Source: Alphaproteobacteria bacterium
GTDB lineage: Bacteria > Pseudomonadota > Alphaproteobacteria > Caulobacterales > Hyphomonadaceae
DNA: 64,000 nt
NCBI GenBank assembly: GCA_016125405.1
Contig: WGLW01000023.1
Coordinates: 124,001-188,000, forward strand
Direction of reading: 5' to 3'
Both the position numbers and the translations under genes were made by a program. Of the stretch, positions 1-10,600 are shown one piece after another. Position 1 is the stretch's first letter; each line of letters opens with the position of its first letter. The notes under the pieces are model-generated. The model worked only from the letters and a program-made list of their open reading frames with translations. It made no database searches and was not told the origin of the DNA.

Positions 1-101
1 AGGCGAGTTCTCTCGACCTTGCCGCCCCGCGGCGCTAGGCCATTTTCTGACTGCGAAAGGCTGGCCTGCGACGGGACCCGCCCGGGTGGTTGGACGGGAC
101 G

Positions 102-3100
102 ATGCCAGAATCCTTTTCCACACGCGCCTCCGATCCCTACGCCGCCCTTGTGTCGCGCGTATCGGCGGCCCTGAACGCCCTGGCCCCCGGCCAAGCCACG
201 CGCGCGGACCAGACTGACTTCGGCGAGGCGGATTTCGCGGACCTCGCGACGATGTTCTCCGACACTGCGCCGGGACGCATCCTCGATGTCGACGGCGGCG
301 GCGCCTCGGCGCTCTTGCTCGCGCTGGCCTTTCCAGGCGCGCGGGTCATCGCCATCGATCCGGACCGCGCAATCGACTTGCCCGCCGCCGAGGGTAACCA
401 GGGCCGGATGTCGTGGACGGCGCTCTCCCTGGCGCAAGCCGCCGCCACACGTCTTGGGGCGGGCGAGCGTATCCGGTTTGCCCCGGGCGCCTTTGCGGCG
501 GCGCCGCGGGCGTCGGGCGGCGTTCGCGCCGTCGGTCCGGATACCTGCGCTTCCGAACCGGATTTTGATCTCATCCTGCTCGACAGCGACGGCGATGCGG
601 AAACGCGACTGGCCGACCTGCGCCTGGCCGCCAGCGCGCTGGCGCCGAACGGCGTCATCGCTGTGCGCCGCGTGGCGGGCGGCGACGGCGCACTGGTGCG
701 CGCCGGCATATTCGAATTCCTGCGATACAATCCCGCCTTTCACTTCATGTACGCACCCCTCGCACAGGCAAGCGGCGCGATGGGGTTTCTGCGTCACCGC
801 TCGGCCGGCTGGTTTCCGGGTTTCGAGTCGCCGCGCCCGGCGCGCGCCGAAGACGTCTCCAACGAGGTGCGCGAGGGGCTTGCGGGGCAAGTCAGCCTGA
901 TGCTGGGTGACCGCCCTGTTCTTGAGGTCGCGGTCGGCGCCCCGGTTCTCGGGCCGGGCTTCCGTCAGCGCGGCGGCGCCAACCGCACGCTGCGCCTCAC
1001 CGCCACGGACTGGACCGCCCGCTTTTTCGACCCGCTGATCGACCAGATCCTTTCGGCGCTGGACCATGCGCCCGGCTCGGTGCTTTTCAGCAGCGACCTG
1101 CTGGACTTCGCCTCCGACGAATTCATCACGCGGCTGTTCGCCCGTCTGGCCGATCGCGCAACGCCCGTGCTGTTCGCCGTGACGCCGCCGGGCGAAGCTG
1201 GCGTTGCCGGGCCCGCCTCGCGGCCGGCAGCAAGGCTGATCGATCTTGCTGCCGGACAGGGCCTTTCCGCCTATGGACCCGCCGGGCTGGAATTCGAAGC
1301 CGCGCGCCATGCCGGCGCCAACGCGGCGGAGGCCGCCGACAATTCGCGGTATCTGTCGCTGCTTCTGTTCGCGGGCCAATCCAGCTGGCGTGACGCCGCT
1401 GGACGCAGCCTCACCGGCGTTGCGCCGGTCGCCGCTGCGCAGCACGAACAAATCGAGTTGCAACGCATCCAGGCGCACGCCGCCCTGCGTGCCCGCATTG
1501 CGGAACAGGAAACCGCCCGAAGCGAGGCCGAGCGCCGCGAGAGCGATCTCGCCGACCGGCTGGATGCAAGCCTGCGCGCCGCCGACGTGGCGCGGCAATC
1601 CCACGAACGCGCCCTCGCCGCCCATGCCGAAGCGCAGGCGCAACTGCGCGGCGAATTGCGCGAGCAGACGGAGTTGGGCCGGACGTTGCAGACGTCGCTG
1701 GCCGAAGCCGAAGCTGCGCTTCTTGCCGCGCAACAGCGCCAGCGGGAAACCGAAGCCGATTTCGCTGCGCGGCTTGAAGGTGCGGAGGCCGCGCTTTTTG
1801 CCCACCGGGATCGCTTTCAGCGCGACCTGTCGGAAATCACCGACCGGCTAAGCGAGGCGAACCAGCGCGAGGCGGCGGCCGACGCGGCGCTGGCCGACCT
1901 TCGCGCCGAACTGGATGCCCGGTCTGCGGCGCTTTCCGAAAGCCGGACGCGCATTGGCGCGCTGACCACCGAGCGCATCAATCTCGAAGGCGAGATCGAG
2001 GACCTGAAATCCGCCGCGGCGCAGGCGCAATCCGAACTTCAGACGCGGCGCAATTCCGAGGCGGCGCTTCAGGCCGAACGCGACAGCCTCTCGCGCCAGT
2101 TGCTGCAGACGCGCAACCGGATCGATGAACTCTCCGCCCTGCGCGCGGCAAAGGCGCAGGAAGCCGAGCGGCTGACGCAGCACCTCAACGCGGCGAACGC
2201 TCGCGTTGTGACGATGCAGGCCGAGCGCGAGGATGCGGCGCGCGCCATCGAATCCGAAGTGGCCGATCTGCATTCGCGATTGTCCACTGCAAGCAGCCAG
2301 GTGGTCGCCAACGCCCTGCGTGAGATGGATGCGCAGCAACGGCTCGACGGCATAGACGCCCACCTGTTGCTGGCGCAAGAAGCCGTGGACCGGTTCCGAA
2401 GCGATCCGGCGAGCTTCCGGGCCGATGCGCTGACCTACCCGCCGGGCCCTGAGACGGAGTCTGGAGAGGCCGACCTCGTCAACACGGTGAAGGCCCTGCA
2501 TGGCCGGGCCGCCGATGTGTCGCGCGACATCGCCAAGGTGCTGGAAGAAGCTGCGATGCAGCCGCCGGCGCCAACGCCCGGCACCGTGATCGAAGCCCGG
2601 CTGGCGGCCGCGGAAACCTCGCACCGGGAAGCGATGGAAAAGCAGCGCGAGGACTTCGCCACCCGCATCGCCGACGCCGAAAGCGCCCGCGCCAGCGTTT
2701 CCGCCTACGAAGCCTCGGCCGCCTCAATCGACACGCTGCTGGGCCGGATCGAACAGCACCTTCCCAAGCCGGCGCTGGCGCCCGGCCAACCGGTAGAAGG
2801 CGCGTCAGGCGATCCGCTGGCGGGGACACGCGTGCGGCTGGAGCATGTGCTGCATGTTCTGGAGGCGGGCGCGGCGCGTGCGGCGGCTGTTCCGCCCAGC
2901 CTGCCCAGCAGTCCGCCCAGCGAGCCTGCAACGACGCGCCCCGAGCCCGCGCCGGCAAGGCCTGCCCCGACCATCACGCCGGCCGATCTGGCCGTGAACC
3001 AGCCACGCACATGGCTCAAGACGCCCGGACCCACTCCGCCGCCGCCTCGCACATTTCTCGAGCGCACGGACGACTGGCTCCGCGCCTATCCCGAAACTTT

Positions 3101-3503
3101 CCGGCTGACGCGGCTGATGCACGACCTGCGGGACCGGTTCGAGCCGCTCGGCTTGAAGCCCAGGATTTTTGATGCGGCCTACTATCTCTCGCAGGGGCCA
3201 ATCGCGCCGCATACTGACCCGCTGACCCATTACCTGCTGGTTGGGGAGAAGGCCGGCCGGAGGCCGATCCCGGGGTTCGATCCTGTCTGGTATCGCGCGC
3301 GGGCGCACGACGCGGCGGCCTCCAAGACCTCGCTGCTTCGCCATTTTTTCCGGCAAGGCGCGGACGATGGCATTGCGCCTAGCGAGGAGTTGGCTGATCT
3401 GGCCGGGCTGGCGGATGCGGCGGGGATGAGCCCGCTGGAGTATTTCATGCGCTGGAAACCGGCGCAGGATGGCGGCGACAAACCGTCCGTCAATGCGGAA
3501 TGA
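102..3503 (+). CDS. Methyltransferase-like / coiled-coil / polysaccharide-repeat fusion protein
   Basis: A 1133-residue multidomain protein. Residues about 45-225 look like a class I SAM-dependent methyltransferase: a glycine-rich loop (ILDVDGGGAS, near 60), an acidic end of strand 2 (VIAIDPD, near 83) and FDLILLDSDG near 155. Residues about 448-750 and again near 840 form a long Ala/Glu/Arg-rich coiled coil. A proline-rich linker (about 930-985) leads to a C-terminal module with FDAAYYLSQ, DPLTHYLLVGEKAGRRP and FDPVWYRARA, the repeat seen in glycosyltransferase and polysaccharide-biosynthesis proteins. I infer a role in assembly, modification or chain-length control of a surface glycan, by analogy with coiled-coil chain terminators. 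The ATG at 102 is preferred to a TTG twelve bases upstream. Upstream context lies outside the window. Domain calls are moderate; the precise function is unknown. Confidence 0.8.
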   Translation: MPESFSTRASDPYAALVSRVSAALNALAPGQATRADQTDFGEADFADLATMFSDTAPGRILDVDGGGASALLLALAFPGARVIAIDPDRAIDLPAAEGNQGRMSWTALSLAQAAATRLGAGERIRFAPGAFAAAPRASGGVRAVGPDTCASEPDFDLILLDSDGDAETRLADLRLAASALAPNGVIAVRRVAGGDGALVRAGIFEFLRYNPAFHFMYAPLAQASGAMGFLRHRSAGWFPGFESPRPARAEDVSNEVREGLAGQVSLMLGDRPVLEVAVGAPVLGPGFRQRGGANRTLRLTATDWTARFFDPLIDQILSALDHAPGSVLFSSDLLDFASDEFITRLFARLADRATPVLFAVTPPGEAGVAGPASRPAARLIDLAAGQGLSAYGPAGLEFEAARHAGANAAEAADNSRYLSLLLFAGQSSWRDAAGRSLTGVAPVAAAQHEQIELQRIQAHAALRARIAEQETARSEAERRESDLADRLDASLRAADVARQSHERALAAHAEAQAQLRGELREQTELGRTLQTSLAEAEAALLAAQQRQRETEADFAARLEGAEAALFAHRDRFQRDLSEITDRLSEANQREAAADAALADLRAELDARSAALSESRTRIGALTTERINLEGEIEDLKSAAAQAQSELQTRRNSEAALQAERDSLSRQLLQTRNRIDELSALRAAKAQEAERLTQHLNAANARVVTMQAEREDAARAIESEVADLHSRLSTASSQVVANALREMDAQQRLDGIDAHLLLAQEAVDRFRSDPASFRADALTYPPGPETESGEADLVNTVKALHGRAADVSRDIAKVLEEAAMQPPAPTPGTVIEARLAAAETSHREAMEKQREDFATRIADAESARASVSAYEASAASIDTLLGRIEQHLPKPALAPGQPVEGASGDPLAGTRVRLEHVLHVLEAGAARAAAVPPSLPSSPPSEPATTRPEPAPARPAPTITPADLAVNQPRTWLKTPGPTPPPPRTFLERTDDWLRAYPETFRLTRLMHDLRDRFEPLGLKPRIFDAAYYLSQGPIAPHTDPLTHYLLVGEKAGRRPIPGFDPVWYRARAHDAAASKTSLLRHFFRQGADDGIAPSEELADLAGLADAAGMSPLEYFMRWKPAQDGGDKPSVNAE

Positions 3504-3618
3504 GCAGTCGAATGACGCCGGCGACGATCCCAACGGTGATGACGCCAGCCGCCCATAATCCGACGAACCATAACGCCTGCCGCAATCTCCGGTGACGGGT
3601 TCGCGGGCCGCTTGTCAT
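3490..3618 (-). CDS. DUF2474 family small protein of cytochrome bd oxidase
   Basis: A 42-residue protein that a length-filtered gene caller would miss. It has a basic N-terminus (MTSGPRTRHRRLRQ) and one membrane helix starting ALWFVGLWAAGVITVG. This matches DUF2474 proteins, small one-helix partners encoded directly after cydAB in CIO-type operons, comparable in role to CydX. Its ATG overlaps the cydB stop in a TGATG junction, so translation is probably coupled. The last 14 bases overlap antisense with the 3' end of the convergent gene ending at 3503. The family assignment rests on motif memory plus position; confidence is good because both agree. Confidence 0.8.
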   Translation of the reverse strand: MTSGPRTRHRRLRQALWFVGLWAAGVITVGIVAGVIRLLIPH

Positions 3619-4619
3619 CAGTGATAGCCTTCATCGCCCGTCTTGCCGCGGAAGATCCAGTAGGCGTGCGCGGTATAGGCCAGAACCACCGGCAACAGGA
3701 TTGCGGCGCCGATCAGCATGAAGATCTGGCTCGATTCCGGCGCGGCCGCCTCGGCCAGCGTGATCGATTCCGGGACGATGTAGGGATAGAAGCTCACGCC
3801 CAGCCCGATGAACGAGAAGGCGAACAGTGCAAGGGACAGCAGGAACGGCCAGACTTCCGCTTTCCGCCGAAGCATCCAGAACAACAGGATCGCGGTGATC
3901 GCGACCAGGACCGGAATCTGCGCAGTCCAGAGGACGCCGGGCCAGGCAAACCAGCGTTGATAATAGTCCGCCTTGAGAAATGGCGTGGCGAGGCTGACGG
4001 CGACGATAGCGGCCAGCGTGGCGGCTGCGCACCAGCCGGTGTAGCGCCGGACGCGGGACTGCAGCTCTCCTTCCGTCTTCATCACCAGCCATGCGGAGCC
4101 GAGCAGCGCATAGCCCGCCACAACAGAGGCGCCTGTCAGAAGGCTGAATGGCGACAGCCAGTCCCACCAGCCGCCGGCATAGGCGCGGCCCTCGACCTTC
4201 ACGCCCTGAAGGATGGCGCCGAGGATTACGCCCTGGCAAAAGGCGGCGAGCGTTGATCCGGCGAAAAAGCCCCGGTCCCACCAGGCGGCGCCGCGCTTGG
4301 TGCGCCAGCGGAACTCGAACGCGACGCCGCGAAAGACAAGCCCGAGCAACATCGCGATGACCGGAGCGTAGATCGCGGGCATGAGCACGGCGTACGCCAG
4401 CGGAAAGGCCGCGAGCAGGCCGCCGCCGCCAAGGATGAGCCACGTCTCGTTGCCGTCCCAGACCGGCGCGATGGAGTTCATCGCCCGGTTGCGGCCCTCG
4501 CCGGCGGGAAAGAGGGGAAAGAGAATGCCGATCCCCAAATCGAACCCGTCGAGCACGACATAGGCGAACACAGCAAAAGCCAGGATGAGGCCCCAGAGGA
4601 AGGTAAGGTCGAAACTCAT
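3618..4619 (-). CDS. cydB: Cytochrome bd-type quinol oxidase subunit II
   Basis: 333 residues, normal length for CydB/CioB. It begins with FLWGLILAFAVFAYVVLDGFDLGIGILFP, the conserved first helix, followed by the WDGNETWLILGGGGLLAAFP region that is highly conserved in the family. About eight to nine hydrophobic helices follow, with an intact hydrophobic C-terminus. Subunit II stabilises the heme-bearing subunit I in the inner membrane; the complex oxidises quinol and reduces oxygen to water without proton pumping. The ATG overlaps the cydA stop (ATGA), and the stop overlaps the DUF2474 start, giving a tight cydA-cydB-DUF2474 operon. Gene order and sequence favour the cyanide-insensitive CIO subgroup. 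Confidence 0.96.
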   Translation of the reverse strand: MSFDLTFLWGLILAFAVFAYVVLDGFDLGIGILFPLFPAGEGRNRAMNSIAPVWDGNETWLILGGGGLLAAFPLAYAVLMPAIYAPVIAMLLGLVFRGVAFEFRWRTKRGAAWWDRGFFAGSTLAAFCQGVILGAILQGVKVEGRAYAGGWWDWLSPFSLLTGASVVAGYALLGSAWLVMKTEGELQSRVRRYTGWCAAATLAAIVAVSLATPFLKADYYQRWFAWPGVLWTAQIPVLVAITAILLFWMLRRKAEVWPFLLSLALFAFSFIGLGVSFYPYIVPESITLAEAAAPESSQIFMLIGAAILLPVVLAYTAHAYWIFRGKTGDEGYH

Positions 4620-6016
4620 CCCGGGCTCCCTTCCTCATCGGGTGCGAACGTCCGCGCGGGGGCGAGGCCAGCACTGCGTATTGGCGCGTTGGGCACCCCG
4701 CTTTCGCCGGCATGCGGCGGATGGGACATCAACCGCAGGATGTAGAAGAGGCCTGCGCCGAAGACGACGAAGTAGACGACGGCAAATGCGGCCAACGATG
4801 CGGCGAGCGCGGGAGCCGCCACGGGACCAACCGCGTTCGAGGTTCGGAGCAGGCCGTAGATGGCGTAGGGCTGGCGGCCTACCTCGGTTGTGATCCATCC
4901 CGCCAGGACAGCGACAAACCCGGCCGGACCCATAACGATGGCGAACCGGTTGAGCAGGTTGGAGTCGTAGAGCTTGCCGCGGAACCGCTGAACAAGAGCG
5001 AACAGGCCGAGCGCCAGCATCAGGACGCCCAGTCCAACCATCACGCGGAACGACCAGAAGACGATCGGCACGGGCGGCCAGTCGGCGCGCGGCACGGTAT
5101 CGAGCCCTGCCATTGGCGCATTCGGATCGTGCTTGAGGATCAGGGAGCCAAGTTTGGGAATTTCGATGCTGTCCTTCACCTCGCCGGCGGACTGATCGGG
5201 CAGGCCAAACAGGATCAATGGCGCGCCATCCGGATGGCTTTCGTAGTGTCCCTCCATCGCCATGATTTTTTGCGGCTGATACTTCAGCGTATTGAGGCCG
5301 TGCTGGTCGCCCACGACGATCTGGACCGGCGCCGTCGCCAGCACCATGCCCATCGCCATGGCGAACATCACGCGCGCGTGGCGGCTCGAACTGTCCTTCA
5401 TCAGGTGCCAGGCGCCGACCGCACCGACGACCAGCGCCGTGGTGAGGTAAGCGGCGAGCAGCATGTGCGCGAGCCGATACGGTAGGGACGGGTTGAAGAT
5501 GATCGCCAGCCAGTTTTCCGGAATGAATTGCCCGGCGGCGTTGACGCCATAGCCCTGCGGCGTCTGCATCCAGGAATTGGCCGAGAGAATCCAGAATGCG
5601 GAGAAGAATGTTCCCGCTGCGACCGCAAGGGTCGCCACAAAGTGCGCGCCCTTGCCCACTCGCTTCAAGCCGAACAGCATCACGCCAAGGAACCCGGCCT
5701 CCAAAAAGAAGGCCGACAACACCTCGTAAGCCATCAGCGGGCCAATGACCGGACCCGCCTTGTCGGAAAACACCGACCAGTTTGTCCCGAACTCGTAGGC
5801 CATGACGATGCCGGAGACGACGCCCATGGCGAACGCCACGGCGAAGATCTTCATCCAGTAACGAAACAGGTCGAGATAAACGGGCTTGCCGGTGCGCAGC
5901 CACAGCGCCTCGAGAACAACAAGATAGCTGGCCAGCCCGATCGAGAACACAGGGAACACGATGTGAAATGACACCGTGAAGGCGAACTGCATTCGCGCCA
6001 GTGCGAGAGCTTCCAA
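4616..6016 (-). CDS. cydA: Cytochrome bd-type quinol oxidase subunit I (CIO type)
   Basis: 466 residues carrying the b and d hemes. The N-terminus LARMQFAFTVSFHIVFPVF holds the heme d/b595 ligand His18. GRQPYAIYGLLRTSNAV near residue 385 and a short Q-loop place it with the CIO-type (short-loop) subunits rather than the E. coli long-loop type. Start codon is TTG at 6016: residues EALALAR after it match the family N-terminus, and no ATG lies upstream in frame before the alignment would begin. GGAAGGAAACGGGAC precedes it. The enzyme oxidises ubiquinol at low oxygen or under respiratory-chain stress. No dedicated regulator is adjacent; the dehydrogenase gene upstream is 100 bp away on the same strand. 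Confidence 0.96.
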   Translation of the reverse strand: MEALALARMQFAFTVSFHIVFPVFSIGLASYLVVLEALWLRTGKPVYLDLFRYWMKIFAVAFAMGVVSGIVMAYEFGTNWSVFSDKAGPVIGPLMAYEVLSAFFLEAGFLGVMLFGLKRVGKGAHFVATLAVAAGTFFSAFWILSANSWMQTPQGYGVNAAGQFIPENWLAIIFNPSLPYRLAHMLLAAYLTTALVVGAVGAWHLMKDSSSRHARVMFAMAMGMVLATAPVQIVVGDQHGLNTLKYQPQKIMAMEGHYESHPDGAPLILFGLPDQSAGEVKDSIEIPKLGSLILKHDPNAPMAGLDTVPRADWPPVPIVFWSFRVMVGLGVLMLALGLFALVQRFRGKLYDSNLLNRFAIVMGPAGFVAVLAGWITTEVGRQPYAIYGLLRTSNAVGPVAAPALAASLAAFAVVYFVVFGAGLFYILRLMSHPPHAGESGVPNAPIRSAGLAPARTFAPDEEGSPG

Positions 6017-6118
6017 CGTCCCGTTTCCTTCCGTTTGAAGTCAGGAAGAAACACCGAATCACTAGGGGGAATATGGGCTCTCGTCCGCTCGATTGTCATG
6101 CGCAGAAACGTCGCGGGG

Positions 6119-7486
6119 CTACCCCTTGGCCACGGTCTTGGCGTTGAGGAACTCATGCATGCCGAGATCCGAGAGTTCGCGCCCGTAACCAGACGCCTTC
6201 ACGCCGCCGAAGGGCAGTCGCGAATCCGAAGCCGTCATGCCATTGATCGCGGTGAAGCCGGCGTCGATCTCGTCCACGAAGCGGGCCTCTTCCGCAGCGT
6301 CATTGGTCCAGGCGGCTGACCCGAGGCCGAAGCGCGTGGCGTTGGCGAGTTTGATCGCGGCGTCGATGTCGCGCACGCGGAACACGCTTGCGACAGGCCC
6401 AAACAGTTCGTCGCTGTAGGCCGGGCTCTTTTCCGGAATCTTTGTCAGCACGGTGGGTTCGTAAAAGGCGCCCTTGCCGGCAGGCGTCTTGCCGCCGACC
6501 ACGCACTCGGCGCCGGCTTTCACCGTCCCGTCCACCTGGGCTGCGAGTTCGTCGCGGATCTTCACCGTCGCCAGCGGACCAACCTGGACGCTCCTGTCCA
6601 TCGGATCACCAACCTTCAGCGCCGACATCGCTGCGTTGAATTTTTCAAGGAACGGCTGGTGGACGTCGGCGTGCACGATGAACCGTTTGGCGGCGATACA
6701 GGACTGGCCGGTATTCTGGATGCGCGCCTTAACCGCCGTTTCGACCGCTTTCTCGAGGTCGGCCGAGGGCATGACAATGAAGGGATCCGAGCCGCCCAAT
6801 TCGAGAACGGTTTTCTTCAGCTGCTTGCCCGCCTCCGCAGCCACCTGCGAGCCAGCGCCCTCGCTTCCGGTCAACGTCGCCGCGCGAACGCGCGCGTCCT
6901 CGATCACCGCGCCGACCATCGAGGACGGAATGAGCAGGGTCTGGAAGGCGCCGTCCGGAAATCCGGCCTCGCGGAAGATCTCCTCGATTGCGAGGGCGCA
7001 TTGCGGAACGTTCGAGGCGTGTTTCAGCAAGCCGACATTGCCTGCCGCCAAAGCCGGAGCGGCAAAGCGGAACACCTGCCAGAACGGAAAATTCCAGGGC
7101 ATGACCGCAAGGACCGGCCCAATCGGCAGCCAGCGCACATAGGCCCCGGCGCGTCCGGTATCCGCATGCGTGTTGGCCAGATAGGTTTCCGCGTGATCCG
7201 CGTAGTGACGGCAGGCGCCCGCGCACTTTTCAACTTCGCCCTCCGACTGGGCGATGGGCTTGCCCATTTCGAGCGTCATCATTTTCGCCCACTTCGCCTT
7301 GTCGCGCTCCAGCACGTCGGCGGCCTTTCTCAGCCATCCAGTCCGCTCCTTCAGGCGAGCGCGCGGCCGGAAGTTCTCGAATGCGGCGGCGGCCTTGCCG
7401 ATGGCCTTTTCGACATCCCCCGAAGAATGCGTCGCGAATTCCTGCAGGGTTTCGCCAGTCGCCGGGTTGATCGATTTCATGGACAT
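6119..7486 (-). CDS. NAD(P)-dependent succinate-semialdehyde-type aldehyde dehydrogenase
   Basis: 455 residues, the short length typical of Sad/YneI-type succinate-semialdehyde dehydrogenases. Visible motifs are PWNFPFWQVFRFAAPAL (cofactor site), LTGSEGAG (Rossmann glycine region), ELGGSDPFIV with the general-base Glu, and NTGQSCIAAKRF with the catalytic Cys. The C-terminal LPFGGVKASGYGRELSDLGMHEF is also conserved. It should oxidise succinate semialdehyde or a similar aldehyde to the acid, feeding the TCA cycle. The ATG at 7486 is preferred because GGAGG sits five bases before it; ATGs at 7498 and 7480 are alternatives. Substrate specificity inside this superfamily cannot be proven from sequence alone. 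It is divergent from the transglutaminase gene across about 170 bp. Confidence 0.9.
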   Translation of the reverse strand: MSMKSINPATGETLQEFATHSSGDVEKAIGKAAAAFENFRPRARLKERTGWLRKAADVLERDKAKWAKMMTLEMGKPIAQSEGEVEKCAGACRHYADHAETYLANTHADTGRAGAYVRWLPIGPVLAVMPWNFPFWQVFRFAAPALAAGNVGLLKHASNVPQCALAIEEIFREAGFPDGAFQTLLIPSSMVGAVIEDARVRAATLTGSEGAGSQVAAEAGKQLKKTVLELGGSDPFIVMPSADLEKAVETAVKARIQNTGQSCIAAKRFIVHADVHQPFLEKFNAAMSALKVGDPMDRSVQVGPLATVKIRDELAAQVDGTVKAGAECVVGGKTPAGKGAFYEPTVLTKIPEKSPAYSDELFGPVASVFRVRDIDAAIKLANATRFGLGSAAWTNDAAEEARFVDEIDAGFTAINGMTASDSRLPFGGVKASGYGRELSDLGMHEFLNAKTVAKG

Positions 7487-7659
7487 CGTGGCCTCCATTC
7501 CTTGGCGCTAACCTAGTCCGATTGCGTAGCGGCGACAGCCCCGGGCGGACAGACTGCCCAGAAATGCATCACTGGACCGCCTATCCATCCGAAACCATGG
7601 TTCGCGGTCGGCAAATATGAAAAGGTCGTCCGCAGGTTACAGCGGATTTGCGCCTGCCC

Positions 7660-10600
7660 ATGTCGATCAAGGCCAGCATCTACCACCTGACGCACTACAA
7701 GTATGACCGGCCTGTGAGCCTCGGGCCACAGATCATCCGCCTCCGCCCGGCGCCGCATTCGCGCACAAGGGTGATCTCGCACTCCCTGAAGGTGAGCCCG
7801 TCCAAGCATTTCGTGAACTACCAGCAGGACCCATACGGCAACTATCTCGCGCGTTTCGTTTTTCCCGAGCGCGTCAACGAACTGAAGATCGAGGTCGATC
7901 TCGTCGCCGACATGACGGTCTACAATCCGTTCGATTTCTTCGTGGAGGAAATGGCGGAGGAATGGCCATTCGAATATCCCGAGGACATCGCAGCCGACCT
8001 GCTGATCTACCGGCAGACCGATCCGGTCGGCCCGGAGTTGTCGAAGTTCCTCGCGACGATCCCTCGCGAGCGCACACGGACGGTTGATTTCATCGTCGGC
8101 CTCAACGCCCGCATCGCCCGCGAGACCCGGTATCTCATCCGGATGGAGCCTGGCGTTCAGACGCCGGAAGAAACGCTGGGGCTGAAATCCGGCTCATGCC
8201 GCGATTCATCCTGGCTGCTGGTCCAGACCTTGCGCAATCTGGGCTTCGCGGCCCGGTTCGTTTCGGGATACCTGATCCAGCTCAAGCCCGATCTGGTCTC
8301 GCTGGACGGGCCGCCGGGCACCGATCATGATTTCACCGACCTTCACGCCTGGTGCGAAGTTTATATCCCCGGCGCCGGATGGATCGGCCTTGATCCCACC
8401 TCCGGCCTGCTGACCGGCGAAAGCCACATACCGCTGGCCGCAACGCCGCATTATCGCAACGCCGCGCCGATCTCCGGCGCCGCGAGCTTCGCGAATGTCG
8501 ACTTCGCCTTCGACATGAAAGTCGACCGCGTCGCCGAGCATCCGCGCATCACCAGGCCCTTCTCCGATGAAAGCTGGGCGGCCCTCGACGCGCTGGGGCA
8601 AAAGGTCGACGCGGCGCTGCAGGAAGGCGACGTTCGCCTCACGATGGGCGGAGAGCCCACCTTCGTATCGATCGACGATTTCGAATCCGACCAGTGGAAC
8701 ACCGGCGCGGACGGCAAGCACAAACGGGCTCTGGCCGACCAGTTGATCCGTCGCCTGCGCGATCGCTTCGCGCCTGGCGGCTTCCTGCATTATGGGCAGG
8801 GCAAATGGTATCCCGGCGAAAGCCTGCCGCGATGGACCTACTCTCTCTACTGGAGGCGCGACGGGAAACCGATCTGGTCCGATCCGGATCTGGTGGCGAA
8901 GCCCGACGCCAAGGTTGGCGCCGGAAAACAGGAGGCTGAGGCGCTGCTTCAGGCCATGGCGTCGGAGCTTGGCGTCGAGCCGGAAATGGTGATCCCGGCG
9001 TACGAAGACCCGGCCGGATGGATCCTCAAGGAAGCCAACCTGCCGGAAAACGTGACGCCGGAAAACTCGAGGCTGAAGGATCCGGAAGAACGCCAGCGCA
9101 TTGCCCAGGTGTTCGGGCGCGGCCTGACCGAGCCATCGGGCTTTGTTCTGCCGATCCAACGGTGGCAGGCCAGAGCAAGCGGTAAACGCTGGAAGTCCGA
9201 GCGGTGGAAGCTTCGCCGCGGACACATGTATCTGGCGCCGGGCGACAGTCCCGTAGGCTATCGCCTGCCGCTGGAATCCCTGCCTCACGTTCCGCCGTCG
9301 AAATTCCCTTACATTCATGCCGCCGATCCGAACGCGGATCGCGGGCCATTGCCCGATTTCCGTCAACCCGTCGATGCGCTGTCGCAGGACCCACGCGAAC
9401 AACCCATCCCACGTTTCTCTGCAGGCCCTGAAACCACGCCCGGCCAGGAGCGGAACGAGCAGACGCTTGACGACGCGGAGGGAACTGTCCGCACGGCGCT
9501 TTCGGTCGAAGTGCGCGACGGCCGGCTCTGCGTGTTCATGCCTCCGGTGGAATCGATCGAGGACTATCTGGAACTGATCGCCGCGGCTGAAACAGCCGCC
9601 AAAAAGCTTGGCCTGCCGGTTCACGTCGAAGGCTATTCTCCGCCTCATGATGCGCGGATGAACGTTATCCGTGTCGCGCCCGATCCCGGCGTGATCGAGG
9701 TCAACATACACCCCGCCTCAAGCTGGGCCGATTGCGTCGCAACAACCGAAGCGATCTACGACGAGGCGCGTCAATGCCGCCTCGGCGCCGACAAGTTCAT
9801 GATTGATGGCCGTCACACCGGCACGGGCGGAGGCAACCATGTGGTTGTCGGCGGGGCGACACCGATGGACAGCCCGTTCCTGCGCCGGCCGGACCTTCTC
9901 AAAAGCCTGATCCTTCACTGGCAGCGGCATCCGGCGCTGTCCTACCTCTTCTCCGGCCTTTTCATTGGGCCGACCAGCCAGGCGCCGCGCATCGACGAGG
10001 CGCGACACGATGCGCTCTACGAACTCGAGATCGCGCTGTCGCAGATGCCGCCACCCGAGACCAACGCGGCGCCGGCGCCGTGGCTTGTCGACCGGCTTCT
10101 GCGCAACTTGCTGGTCGACGTTTCCGGCAACACGCATCGTTCGGAAATCTGCATAGACAAGCTCTATTCGCCTGATGGCCCCACCGGGCGTCTCGGCCTC
10201 GTCGAATTCCGCGGCTTCGAAATGCCGCCCGATCCGCGCATGAGCCTTGCCCAGCAGGTTCTGGTGCGCGCCCTGATTGCGCGGTTATGGAAAGCGCCGC
10301 TCGATGGGCCGCTGACGCGCTGGGGCACCGTGCTGCACGACCGCTTCATGCTGCCACATTACGTCTGGGAGGATTTCCTCGACGTGCTGGCGGATCTCAA
10401 GCGCCACGGCTTCGAACTGCGTCCGGAATGGTATGAGGCGCAGGCGGAGTTCCGCTTCCCGTTCTGCGGCGAAGTGGACTACGAGGGCGCCCATCTGGAA
10501 ATCCGTCAGGCGCTGGAGCCTTGGCATGTGCTGGGCGAAACCGGCGCCATCGGCGGCACGGCGCGTTATGCCGATTCATCCGCGGAACGCCTGCAGGTCA

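Noticed and set aside
8206..9711. A 501-codon open frame antisense to the DUF2126 gene
   Set aside because: It is the mirror of a strongly coding GC-rich gene, has no family resemblance and is rich in Arg/Gly/Val as expected from the opposite strand.
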